Shown piece after piece: positions 18,458 through 27,417 of a stretch of DNA of 64,000 nt (positions are counted from its first letter, which is position 1; each line of letters opens with the position of its first letter). The translations under genes and the position numbers were made by a program. The notes below the pieces were generated by a model. It did no database searches and was not told the DNA's origin. It saw only the letters and a program-made list of their open reading frames with translations. This DNA is from Methanobacterium alkalithermotolerans (GTDB lineage Archaea > Methanobacteriota > Methanobacteria > Methanobacteriales > Methanobacteriaceae), in the NCBI RefSeq assembly GCF_018141185.1, contig NZ_CP058560.1, positions 1,240,001 through 1,304,000 on the forward strand. The letters are read 5' to 3'.

Positions 18458-19432
18458 ATGTCAAATATAGTCCGTGAAAATAGAGGATTTATTTTTTCAA
18501 CTGACCTGCTACTGGCCCTAATAGTAGTAAGTATAATATTGGGCTTATCAGCAGAAATAGTGGATACGATCAGCTATAAGATGCAGAATTATGGTTCACG
18601 TAATTCTCTGGAGAGATTAGCCCATGAAGGAGCAGATATTTTGATTAAAAGCCCGGGATCTCCAGATAACTGGGAAGAACTAAATGAGGGTGAAATTAAA
18701 TACCCCGGTTTATCCAGCTTAGATAATGATCATTCCCCTCCTAAGGGGCATTTATTATCCTATAAGAAGATATTAAAGTTAAAAAAAGATTATGAAAAGA
18801 TAATCCCTGGAAATTTTTTCCCAGGTTATGTGGATTGCAGCATGATAATTTATCCTCTGGATAAAACCTTAGATCCCCTGGTAATATATGATAGTCCTCA
18901 TCTATCAGTAAGTAATGAAGTGGTGGTGGTAAATCGGAGTGTTTTATGTGATTATAGAAGTCAGGGGTGCTTGCTTTATCTAAATATCAGACCGGATTCA
19001 TTAAATTCAGAATCCATTTTTTTAGAAAAGTGCCACCAGCTGGATCATGGGATAGAAAATGGTGAAGAATACTGGATATGTCGTAATTTTAGAATAAACA
19101 GGTCCCAAATGAAAAATCACAGTTATTATCTAATCAGCACCAGTAATGCAGCACAATTTCAGTGGATAATGGATCAATCCTGCAATAAATCTAATAATAG
19201 GAGGGAATTTACAAATAATCCCCTTAAACTGGATGGAGATATAAAATCTCTATCAAATAATATGGATTATGAAGTTTTTTTCCTGCATATAAATTTAAAA
19301 AAAGGATTTTCAGGTAGTTTTGAAATAATGGTGGTGGAAGTACCTATAGATACTCCTTTAAAAGAATTAAAATCAGAATTTTTCAAAATTCAGCCCTGTA
19401 ATTTTGTATTAAAAGCCGGAATAAAAAATTAA
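18458..19432 (+). CDS. Secreted pilin-like membrane-anchored protein
   Basis: A 324-residue protein. GAGGT at 18448-18452 sets the start at 18458 (MSNIVRENRG), 12 nt after another in-frame ATG. The N-terminus has Arg-Gly, then FIFSTDLLLALIVVSIILGL, a type IV pilin-like pattern, followed by a long soluble domain with Asn-x-Ser/Thr sites. Its topology is the same as that of the upstream protein, so the two may be minor pilins or subunits of one surface structure. No prepilin peptidase or secretion ATPase is nearby. Confidence 0.55.
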   Translation: MSNIVRENRGFIFSTDLLLALIVVSIILGLSAEIVDTISYKMQNYGSRNSLERLAHEGADILIKSPGSPDNWEELNEGEIKYPGLSSLDNDHSPPKGHLLSYKKILKLKKDYEKIIPGNFFPGYVDCSMIIYPLDKTLDPLVIYDSPHLSVSNEVVVVNRSVLCDYRSQGCLLYLNIRPDSLNSESIFLEKCHQLDHGIENGEEYWICRNFRINRSQMKNHSYYLISTSNAAQFQWIMDQSCNKSNNRREFTNNPLKLDGDIKSLSNNMDYEVFFLHINLKKGFSGSFEIMVVEVPIDTPLKELKSEFFKIQPCNFVLKAGIKN

Positions 19433-19439
19433 ATTAGTA

Positions 19440-20822
19440 TTAATAAACCATATTACCCAGAATAGTAACAACCACCAGCACCAGGCAGGTATTAGCCAGG
19501 GGATCTGTTAAACTAGTGGTTAATGGTATCACAATGTTGTCAGGATCCAGACCATTTCTATGGGAGGCTATACTTAAATAAAAGGTAAATAACAGAATTA
19601 AAGGTAGTAAAAACATACCAGCCAGGGTACTGATAGTAACCATTTCCTGCAAACCTATAGAAGGGATCCCCAGTAAAGTGGTGGCAAAATGTGCCATCAG
19701 TCCAATTAAGGGATAGAGTATTATGGCCAGAAGAATTATAATCCCGAAATTTCTAATTGCTTCTTCAGCTGGTTTTATGTTTGCTTCTATATACCCAGAG
19801 TGCAAACCAGAAGATAAACGAGCCCCTAATATACTGGTAAGATTTCCTCCCTGGTCTGAAAAGAGAGGTACCAAGGCTAAAATACTGGGATTATTAAGAA
19901 TGATTCCCAGGCGGCTATTTAAAATGGTACCGGCGGTGGTACCTAATAAAGAACATATCAACAAGGTAGGGACACTTTGCTTTACAATTTTCTTTAAATC
20001 AGCTTCCCCTCTAATACCAATAAACAAGCCGGCCAGGCCCATTAAAATGAAAAAGGCGAATAAAATGAATTCTAGTAAGGTGTTCTGGATTAAAAGCATG
20101 ATCCAAACTCCTAAAAAGAGGGAAGGTATGGTGAAAATATCCCCGGCGGTGGTTATAAGAGGAGTGGTTACGTTATCTGGATCCCAACCATTTTCATAAC
20201 TTTTTAGGGAAATAAGAGCAGTAAGAGGTAATAAAATCATGCTGGAGAATATACCTCCTAAAACAGATATCACCGTAAAATCGATAATATTCATGGATTC
20301 AAATCCCAGCAAAATACAAAGTCCCTTAGCCATGAAAGCTAGAAATATGGACATTAAGATGGTTAAAATTAAGGAAGCGGCTATGTTGTAATTTAAAACA
20401 TGGGATTTTTTTAGTTCCGGTGATAGCGTACCAATATGTAAGTTAGATGCCAGTCTGGAACCCAGAGCCCCGAAAATATTACCCCGCATACCAATAGCAC
20501 CGGGTATGAGTACCAGTAATCCGGGAAATGCTTCCAGTTGCTCGGTCATCATACTCAGGAAAACCCCGGCAATAATGCCCCCGAAAATGCTGATGAAAAT
20601 TGCTACAAAACTTTCACCCAGCACTCTTTTAATATCATTATAAAAAATAGAAAGCTTTTTAAACACTGCCAATGGAATTGAAAATAGTTTTATTAAACTC
20701 CGGGACATTATTATAACTATTTTGACTATAAGAGTCAGTATAATTTCCATGAATTCTTTGATCTTTAGTAAAAATCGTTCTATGCTCCTCAAATGGATCA
20801 CCAACTGACATGAGTTATTCAC
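19440..20822 (-). CDS. MgtE/SLC41-type divalent cation transporter with two membrane domains
   Basis: Up to 460 residues with about ten hydrophobic segments in two similar halves. Each half has an IPGAIGMRGN/VPLFSDQGGN-type loop and an NGxDPDN signature (NGWDPDNV, NGLDPDNI), characteristic of MgtE membrane domains. The N-terminal gating and CBS domains of bacterial MgtE are missing. A PhoU/RCK_C protein directly upstream may replace them. The start is uncertain: the GTG at 20822 follows the upstream gene by 14 nt, but later ATGs (20750, 20708) are possible. Mg2+ or another divalent cation is the inferred substrate. Confidence 0.78.
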   Translation of the reverse strand: MNNSCQLVIHLRSIERFLLKIKEFMEIILTLIVKIVIIMSRSLIKLFSIPLAVFKKLSIFYNDIKRVLGESFVAIFISIFGGIIAGVFLSMMTEQLEAFPGLLVLIPGAIGMRGNIFGALGSRLASNLHIGTLSPELKKSHVLNYNIAASLILTILMSIFLAFMAKGLCILLGFESMNIIDFTVISVLGGIFSSMILLPLTALISLKSYENGWDPDNVTTPLITTAGDIFTIPSLFLGVWIMLLIQNTLLEFILFAFFILMGLAGLFIGIRGEADLKKIVKQSVPTLLICSLLGTTAGTILNSRLGIILNNPSILALVPLFSDQGGNLTSILGARLSSGLHSGYIEANIKPAEEAIRNFGIIILLAIILYPLIGLMAHFATTLLGIPSIGLQEMVTISTLAGMFLLPLILLFTFYLSIASHRNGLDPDNIVIPLTTSLTDPLANTCLVLVVVTILGNMVY

Positions 20823-20836
20823 CTAAGTTTTTTTTA

Positions 20837-21418
20837 TTAGAGATCTTCTAATTTCATCTCGTTTTTGGCCAGTTTTTCCAAAAAATCGGCCCCAGCTTCG
20901 TTTCCTTTAGCTATAAGGGTATCTTCCTCGGAAAGTATGGTGTTTCTATCTGGACCATAAATCCATGACTCATTTCTTCTAATAGCAATTATTCTCATAC
21001 CGGTTCTGGTGGCCAGTAAAAGGTCACCCAGTGATTTTTCAGATAAATCTGAGCCACTTCCAATAGTAACTCTGACAATTATTTCATCAGACTCTTCCAT
21101 GACCATTTTAAATACAGGGTGAGGTTTTATACCTTTAAGTACCAGATCTGCTATGTCTTTTGCTGAATTAGCTATGGATTCTGCAGCTTCGCCTACTTCC
21201 AAAAGAGCGGTTAATTTTTCCGCATCCTCCACTGATCGAGCTGCCAGTAAAGACTCTTTTTTGATTTCATAATTAAGTCGATTAACCTTATTTTCAAGTT
21301 TAATTACTTCTTCAGCAGCATCTTTGCTATTGAAAAGTAGTGCTGAGTATGACAAGTCCACCATTAGTTCTGAGAGATTTTTCATTTCAATTAATATATC
21401 CTTAACACTTTTTGACAC
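20837..21418 (-). CDS. PhoU-like/RCK_C regulatory protein for the MgtE transporter
   Basis: A 193-residue soluble protein. Residues 1-95 are helical and PhoU-like. Residues 105-193 look like a TrkA-C/RCK_C ligand-binding domain (RVTIGSGSDLSEKSLGDL, the glycine-rich region and a final DTLIAKG). It starts with GTG at 21418, 7 nt after GGGAGG. It lies directly before the transporter gene, so a gating or assembly role in response to a bound small ligand is inferred. Confidence 0.72.
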   Translation of the reverse strand: MSKSVKDILIEMKNLSELMVDLSYSALLFNSKDAAEEVIKLENKVNRLNYEIKKESLLAARSVEDAEKLTALLEVGEAAESIANSAKDIADLVLKGIKPHPVFKMVMEESDEIIVRVTIGSGSDLSEKSLGDLLLATRTGMRIIAIRRNESWIYGPDRNTILSEEDTLIAKGNEAGADFLEKLAKNEMKLEDL

Positions 21419-21518
21419 CTTTCATCCTCCCTTCTATCGAGTATTGATGTAGTGTGGATTGAATAAAATTATTTATTAAATAATTATGTGGAAAAGATTA
21501 CATAAAACTTTAGTGATG

Positions 21519-22577
21519 CTATCTTTTCATAATACATTCTCTTCTAAGTTTTAAAAGATCTTTTTTCTTCTTTTTTAAATCCTCGGTCTTTTCCAGGATA
21601 TCTGGTATTTTTTCCATTATACAATCCACGGTGGAATTTTTATGTATCCATTCACATCCCTGGCAACTCCAAACTCCCTTATCCTTTATCCATCGGCCTC
21701 CTGTAGAACCATCTCCGCAGGGATAAAAAGGACAGTAACAGAAGGTGCAATTTTGTGGATGAGAGTGACAGGGGTAATATTCACAACTGGTATTAGGGCC
21801 AGTTGTCTGTTCTCCTTTAATAAATTTCTGGTAAAATTCCTGGGAAAGAGGGTGGATGGGACCAGAAACCACATATCCCCGGGGAGTTATCATGAAACCT
21901 TCCTCCACATAAGTGGTGGAATTACCCACTATCAAAACGGTGGACATATTAATCATGTCTTCTTCCAGGTCTTTTAAATTAATAATATTGACTTCAGGCC
22001 CGGAAACAGTAGTCTGGACAATTCCCAGTGGTGTTTCAGGGCTCAGATGCTCTTGTAAAATTTTCTGAGCCATTTTAAATGGTTTAATACGGGTCTTACT
22101 CCGTGGGTTATATAAAGCTATGATTAAATTCCCCTTAACTGCATGCTCAATTTTATTTTTTATTTCTCCAAGTGGGGTTAAAATATCCGAAAGGCTGATA
22201 ACCGCAAAATCATGGAGTGGTGCCCCTAATAAGGAAGCTGCATAATTAGCAGCTGTAACCCCGGGAATCACTTCCACTTCCAGGTCACTGTATTTTCCCA
22301 CCAGCTGGAAAAAAACATTACCCATTCCAAATATACCCGGGTCTCCTGAGCTAATAATGGCCACTTTTTTACCTTCCAGGCTTTTTTGTATGGCCATTTC
22401 TGCCCGGACAATTTCATCCCCCATTCCTTTTTTAATTATTTCTTTTCCATCCAGAAGATCATTTACAGAATTCACATAAGTTTTGTAGCCAATAACCACT
22501 TCTGCTTTTTTTATGGCCTCCAGGGCTCGCAGGGTTATATCATCTCTGGTAGGGCCGATACCCACTATACTAATCAT
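21519..22577 (-). CDS. cbiH: Cobalt-precorrin-3 C17-methyltransferase with C-terminal Cys-rich domain
   Basis: A 352-residue protein. Residues 1-240 are a tetrapyrrole methylase (MISIVGIGPTRDDITLRA, SSGDPGIFGMGN, VIPGVTAANYAASLLGAPL, ALYNPRSKTR), which methylates C17 with ring contraction in anaerobic cobamide synthesis. Residues 265-315 form a small Cys-rich module (CEYYPCHSHPQNCTFCYCPF, then C-x2-C) likely to bind metal. The tail is Lys-rich. GGTGATTTC precedes the ATG. cbiG and cbiB are 4-6 kb away on the same strand. Confidence 0.88.
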   Translation of the reverse strand: MISIVGIGPTRDDITLRALEAIKKAEVVIGYKTYVNSVNDLLDGKEIIKKGMGDEIVRAEMAIQKSLEGKKVAIISSGDPGIFGMGNVFFQLVGKYSDLEVEVIPGVTAANYAASLLGAPLHDFAVISLSDILTPLGEIKNKIEHAVKGNLIIALYNPRSKTRIKPFKMAQKILQEHLSPETPLGIVQTTVSGPEVNIINLKDLEEDMINMSTVLIVGNSTTYVEEGFMITPRGYVVSGPIHPLSQEFYQKFIKGEQTTGPNTSCEYYPCHSHPQNCTFCYCPFYPCGDGSTGGRWIKDKGVWSCQGCEWIHKNSTVDCIMEKIPDILEKTEDLKKKKKDLLKLRRECIMKR

Positions 22578-22608
22578 GAAATCACCATGTTTTGTAAAAT
22601 AAAATATT

Positions 22609-23139
22609 CTAGTTGGGGTTTACTGCTTGATTATATATTCGGCCTATAGAAATAATTTTAATGGTCAGTATATCAATTTCTAAACCCTGACTTCTATATT
22701 TGGCCATGGCGGTAGCTTTAACCATGAAATCTGAACTGGGAGTAATAACTATCTGTCCCCCGGAAGAATTTCCCCCACTTACATCCTCTTTATATCCCAT
22801 GGCCGTAATATTAACCAGGAAGGGTTCATTACTTCTATCAGCATAAGTGGTTATATTAAGTGTGTTTAAATCAATACCATCCAGCTGACTTTTACTCTGT
22901 AATTCCTGCCCTACTTGATTAGTATTTGTAATATTCAAAGCCTCAGGAGGCTGAGTTAAAGCGGAAGTCACATCCTCCCTGATATCAAAAATGGCCATTA
23001 ATCGGTTAATTTGCATATCTATTAACTTACCTACATCTGGAGGTTCAGAAGTTACAATGGTATAGGAACTTATCAAACCTGCTTCAAAGAAAAATATGAA
23101 AAATCCTAGAAAAAGTATAAATTTGACTATTCTTGACAA
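22609..23139 (-). CDS. Hypothetical secreted or membrane-anchored protein
   Basis: A 176-residue protein beginning at TTG 23139 behind AAGGTGA. A hydrophobic N-terminus (FILFLGFFIFFFEAGLISSY) acts as signal or anchor. The remainder is hydrophilic with Asn-x-Ser/Thr sites and a Gly/Ser-rich loop (SGGNSSGG). It lies 31 bp upstream of cbiH on the same strand. I do not recognise the family. Confidence 0.5.
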   Translation of the reverse strand: MSRIVKFILFLGFFIFFFEAGLISSYTIVTSEPPDVGKLIDMQINRLMAIFDIREDVTSALTQPPEALNITNTNQVGQELQSKSQLDGIDLNTLNITTYADRSNEPFLVNITAMGYKEDVSGGNSSGGQIVITPSSDFMVKATAMAKYRSQGLEIDILTIKIISIGRIYNQAVNPN

Positions 23140-23532
23140 AAAATCACCTTATTTTAATAAAAAGGACCTTATATTATTTAATTTATTTTAATTGTTTAAA
23201 TTTATTATCCGACCAGCTAATTAGCCTGAATTTTCTTGATAAATTTTAAATAAAGATATATGAGTCAATAGAGAGTAAAAATTGCCCTATTTTTTAAATT
23301 TTTTTAATCCCAATTAGAGTTCATCCCATATAATATGTGTAGATACTTTTAAAATTTTTTGTATTTATATGATTAGGTGATATTAATAATTTGGGCTCTA
23401 AATATCAGATAATAAGAGGAAAAATTAATTTAATTAATAAACCATAATATTTTTAATTATAAAAATTTTATCTTACCTTAAGTTACACCTTAATGAGAGG
23501 TAAGTATTATATTTAACAGGTGAAGATACCCT
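23140..23532. other. A+T-rich divergent spacer upstream of polB
   Basis: There is no gene that I can support. Near its end, CTTACCT (23472-23478) and AGGTAAG (23498-23504) form a 7-bp inverted repeat just before the polB ribosome binding site AGGTGA. Confidence 0.35.
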
Positions 23533-25173
23533 ATGAGTCCCGATATTATTTTTAAATTTGCCAATGCCGGAATACTGGTAAATGAAATTGCCTATGAAAA
23601 AATCAGTCTCTATGATGATCCACTGAGTCTGAGTTCTTCCCTGATAGCAGATCTATCCCGTAACTATAATAAAAAGGATCTGGTCATCGTAACCGGGGAC
23701 ATGGTAGATAAATTCCTGAAAGAAAATGGAAATTCCCCTGATGAACCGGTGGGGGGAAAGGTAAAAACTGAAATAAAGCTTGAGCCCCCTTCTGGTATTT
23801 TAAATTCTAATTTAGATACAGAAACTTTAGAAAAGCCAGGATTAGGAACTTTTAATGAAAATAAAATTTTAGAGAATATTGAGGAAACAGAAGATTTAAA
23901 GGAAGATATTATAAGTCAAAATTCAGATGAGGTTGAATTGATTTTAGAAAGTGTTGATGATGCTGATTTTGATTTTAAAATTTTAAAGGACACCAGTAAA
24001 AAATCATATACCAGTGGGAATATAAAGGATATAGTTTCTTATTTTTCCAGTAGATATCATAAAATACGGGATTTTCTTAAAAAAAGAAAAGATCTTAGTG
24101 ATTATTCACCTATAGCTGACATCTACCAGTCTCAGGATGTTGTAAAAATTATTGGAATGGTAAAAGAAGTACGCACCACTAAAAATAATCATAAAATAAT
24201 TGAATTAGAGGATGAAAGTGGGGAAATCAGTGTTCTGGTGCATAACGAGAACCATAAGCTATTTGATAAATCAGAAACTCTGGTTCGAGATGAAGTACTG
24301 GGAGTGGTGGGAAGTCGTAAAGGAAATCTGATTATTGCTTCAGAGATAATTCATCCTGGTGTTCCCCGTGTAGAAGAAAAGAAAATGGATTTTTCAGTGG
24401 TATTTATTTCCGATGTGCATATTGGAAGCTCCACCTTTTTAGAGGACTCATTTAATAAATTTATTCAATGGATTAATGGTGATTTTGGCAGCCCGGAACA
24501 AAGAGAAATCGCAGCTAGTGTTAAATATCTGGTGGTGGCAGGGGATATTGTAGATGGAATAGGAATCTATCCCCATCAAGATAAAGAATTAACTATAAAA
24601 GACATTACCTTGCAGTACGATGAAGCCGCCCGTTTATTTGGGCAGATTCGTCAGAATATAAAAATTATAATAGCCCCGGGAAACCACGATGCCTCCCGGG
24701 TAGCAGAACCCCAGCCGGCAGTACCGGAAGAATATGCCGGAGCCCTTTACAAGTTAAAAAATTTGGAATTTGTATCCAATCCTGCTCTGGTTAGCCTGGA
24801 TGGATTAAAAACTCTTATCTACCATGGTAGAAGTTTTGATGACATGGCCATGACAGTAAAAGGAATGTCACACGAACAATCCGACCTTATCATGAAAGAA
24901 TTGATGGAAAAAAGACATATTGCCCCTATATATGGAGAAAGAACTCCTTTAGCATCAGAATTAGAGGATCATCTGGTTATTGATGAAATCCCTCATGTGC
25001 TGCACACCGGTCATGTGCATATAAACTCCTATAAAAAATACAAAGGGGTGCATCTGATTAATTCCGGTACCTTCCAATCCCAGACGGAATTCCAGAAGAT
25101 ATATAATATTGTTCCTACCTGTGGAGAAGTTCCGGTACTGCACCAGGGAGTATTTAAGGTGTTAAAATTTTAA
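23533..25173 (+). CDS. polB: DNA polymerase D small subunit (DP1)
   Basis: A 546-residue exonuclease subunit of the archaeal replicative polymerase PolD. A variable acidic linker lies at about 75-160 and an OB-fold at about 200-285. A calcineurin-like phosphoesterase domain has metal motifs DVHIG (near 294), GDIVDG (near 337), GNHDAS (near 384) and GHVH (near 494), so the 3'-5' exonuclease site looks complete. CAGGTGA precedes the ATG. The large subunit gene is not in this window. It lies about 5 kb from the origin repeats. Confidence 0.93.
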   Translation: MSPDIIFKFANAGILVNEIAYEKISLYDDPLSLSSSLIADLSRNYNKKDLVIVTGDMVDKFLKENGNSPDEPVGGKVKTEIKLEPPSGILNSNLDTETLEKPGLGTFNENKILENIEETEDLKEDIISQNSDEVELILESVDDADFDFKILKDTSKKSYTSGNIKDIVSYFSSRYHKIRDFLKKRKDLSDYSPIADIYQSQDVVKIIGMVKEVRTTKNNHKIIELEDESGEISVLVHNENHKLFDKSETLVRDEVLGVVGSRKGNLIIASEIIHPGVPRVEEKKMDFSVVFISDVHIGSSTFLEDSFNKFIQWINGDFGSPEQREIAASVKYLVVAGDIVDGIGIYPHQDKELTIKDITLQYDEAARLFGQIRQNIKIIIAPGNHDASRVAEPQPAVPEEYAGALYKLKNLEFVSNPALVSLDGLKTLIYHGRSFDDMAMTVKGMSHEQSDLIMKELMEKRHIAPIYGERTPLASELEDHLVIDEIPHVLHTGHVHINSYKKYKGVHLINSGTFQSQTEFQKIYNIVPTCGEVPVLHQGVFKVLKF

Positions 25174-25256
25174 TAAATAAGATTGATTAAATTATAATTA
25201 TGATTTTTTTTTAAATCGTTTAAGGCATGCTAATTAATGTTTATGAGGATTAAAAT

Positions 25257-25835
25257 ATGATAGAACTCTTTAAAAATGTGTTAGATACATCAAAATATGT
25301 TTTTGATAGGAATCTTGTATCTGGAAAAGCAGGAAATATTAGTGCTAGATTTAAGGATCCTCAGGGAGACGTGGTGGCTATTACCCCTACAGGGGTTTCC
25401 CTATCTCAGGTAAATAATAAAAATATTGCCATGGTGAATATGAAAGGTGAATCCCTCAATAATTGTAAACCCTCCTCTGAATTATTTTTACATCTTAAGA
25501 TTTATGAAGCACGTCCTGATATTCAGGGAATTGTTCATACTCATTCCCCCTATGCCACCGGATTTTCATTTTCAGAGAAAAAAATTAAAAGAATGGAAGG
25601 TTTTGGACCTGTAATTAAACCTTACCTGGCTGAAATTCCCTATTACACCCCTGGTAGCAAAAAATTAGCAGAGAATGTTTCAAAAATAATAAAAAATGAA
25701 GATGTTATTATCTTAAAAAACCATGGTGTAGTTGCTGTTGGAAAAGATACGCAAGAAGCTGGAGCTCTGGCTGAATTTGTAGAAGAAATTGCCAAAACTC
25801 AATTTATCTGCCATCAACTGGGAGGCAAAATTTAA
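25257..25835 (+). CDS. L-fuculose-phosphate aldolase-like class II aldolase
   Basis: A 192-residue zinc aldolase. It has GNISAR near the N-terminus, the PSSELFLH loop with the catalytic Glu, and zinc ligands in VHTHSPYA and KNHGVVAVG. In methanogens this enzyme yields lactaldehyde, a possible source of the lactate moiety of F420. That role is inferred from the family. GAGGATT precedes the ATG. Confidence 0.83.
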   Translation: MIELFKNVLDTSKYVFDRNLVSGKAGNISARFKDPQGDVVAITPTGVSLSQVNNKNIAMVNMKGESLNNCKPSSELFLHLKIYEARPDIQGIVHTHSPYATGFSFSEKKIKRMEGFGPVIKPYLAEIPYYTPGSKKLAENVSKIIKNEDVIILKNHGVVAVGKDTQEAGALAEFVEEIAKTQFICHQLGGKI

Positions 25836-25889
25836 TTAAAAAGTTAATTCCAGGTTAAAATAAGCTAAAAACTAATTAAAATATAAAAA

Positions 25890-26144
25890 TCAGTTTCTAA
25901 TAGACTCTAATTCACTTAGTATCTCCCATACTAAAGTTCGGGCATGTATAGGGATATTAGGATCATTACTGATTTCATCCAGAATAGATATAACCGTACT
26001 GGCCCGTACTGTTGCATCTTCATCTTTTTTACTTAAAATATCATTGGATTCTTCTGCTGCTCTTCTTATATTCCGGGGGACACTGGTGTCTTCCATAATA
26101 TGCTTTAATATTTCAGAAACGCGATTAAATGTACTGTTACTCAT
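25890..26144 (-). CDS. UPF0147 family protein
   Basis: An 84-residue, all-helical conserved archaeal protein with the family pattern EDTSVPRNIRRAAEESNDIL and DPNIPIHARTLVWEILSELE. GGAGGAG precedes the ATG. Function unknown. It is convergent with the aldolase gene. Confidence 0.85.
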   Translation of the reverse strand: MSNSTFNRVSEILKHIMEDTSVPRNIRRAAEESNDILSKKDEDATVRASTVISILDEISNDPNIPIHARTLVWEILSELESIRN

Positions 26145-26305
26145 AATAACTCCTCCATATAAAATCTAGAAAAATATTAAATTAATTTTAATTTAATTAG
26201 CGTATATCCATTGTGGTTTATATAACATGATTTAAAAAGGTTTTGGTATAAATTTAATCCGGGTTAAGGCAGCCTGAAAATAAAAAATTTAAGATAGAAA
26301 CTGAT

Positions 26306-27328
26306 TTAATTAGAAATAGCAACCGCAACCGTAACTTTATAACGAGCAACCTTTTTAATGATTAGTTTTGATTTTTCACCAGCTGCTATAAGAGCCGATG
26401 GCTCACATACCCCTTTTATTCCAAACTTATTTTTCACCAGAGGTGAAGTGGAACACTGAGGAGACTTACAAGCTTTAAGTTCATTAATAGACACAATTTC
26501 CAGAGGAACCCCCAGATAGGAAGCTGCCTCCATAATTCCTTTTTCATTACTCTTCATTTCCCCGGTGGCAATTAAATCCACCCTATCTAAGGGTAATTTT
26601 AGATTCTCCAGAGTTTCTTTCATGGCCTGAAGTACCTGGTAGCAGGTGACTCCTTTTCTACTTCCCAAACCCACCACCACCTTTTTAGGGGTTATGTTAA
26701 GTATTTTATCTTCAGCTAGGGCTCTTATCTGATTATGTTTAATAGAAAGGTAATTATGGTCCCTGATTTTTTTTTTATTTACTAAATAATAGCTTCCACC
26801 CACCTGAGGATTATCAAAAAGATAGCAAATACAGGAATTGGTTAGTAATCCAATTTTTTCTCCCTGGAGGAGAGATTGATTGAAATCAACAATAAGTTCC
26901 GGGTTTTCAATTTCCCAGAAATAACGGGAAGCCAGAGTATCTATGCCTATTATTTGATTAATATCGGTTGCAGTGGTTATAACTGCTTGCGCTCCGATTA
27001 ATGATGCAATTTTTAAGCTCAGATCATTTGCTCTACCTAAGTGACCTGATAAAAGACTTATGACATGTTTACCTTTTTCATCCATAACCAGGATACCCGG
27101 ATCGGTTGTTTTACTTTTAAGAAGGGGACAAATGGATCTAATCATTATTCCCGTGGCCATAATTCCCACTATAGAATCATAAGAAGCAATGATTTGATTT
27201 AAATTATCTTTCACATTTTTATGAAAGGTATCCACTTTAATTACCACAGGATCCTCTAATAAAATGTTCTTTATTTTTAGAGCCAGTTTTCTCCCGGGAG
27301 AGGTAACACTTACAATTGCAATTTTCAT
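26306..27328 (-). CDS. cbiG: Cobalt-precorrin 5A hydrolase
   Basis: A 340-residue protein that opens the delta-lactone and releases acetaldehyde in anaerobic cobamide synthesis. The N-terminal part has GIMATGIMIRSICPLL and LLSGHLGRANDL. The C-terminal CbiG domain (about 215-340) has VVGLGSRKGV and GEMKSNEKG. cbiB follows upstream on the same strand with 89 bp between. The ribosome binding site is weak. Confidence 0.9.
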   Translation of the reverse strand: MKIAIVSVTSPGRKLALKIKNILLEDPVVIKVDTFHKNVKDNLNQIIASYDSIVGIMATGIMIRSICPLLKSKTTDPGILVMDEKGKHVISLLSGHLGRANDLSLKIASLIGAQAVITTATDINQIIGIDTLASRYFWEIENPELIVDFNQSLLQGEKIGLLTNSCICYLFDNPQVGGSYYLVNKKKIRDHNYLSIKHNQIRALAEDKILNITPKKVVVGLGSRKGVTCYQVLQAMKETLENLKLPLDRVDLIATGEMKSNEKGIMEAASYLGVPLEIVSINELKACKSPQCSTSPLVKNKFGIKGVCEPSALIAAGEKSKLIIKKVARYKVTVAVAISN

Positions 27329-27417
27329 CTTTCCAATAATTTATAGCAGGGAGTATATAATCCCTGCCTACCAGGGATAATATATTTAACTAAAAATTCG
27401 ATTAACTATTTTTTAAG

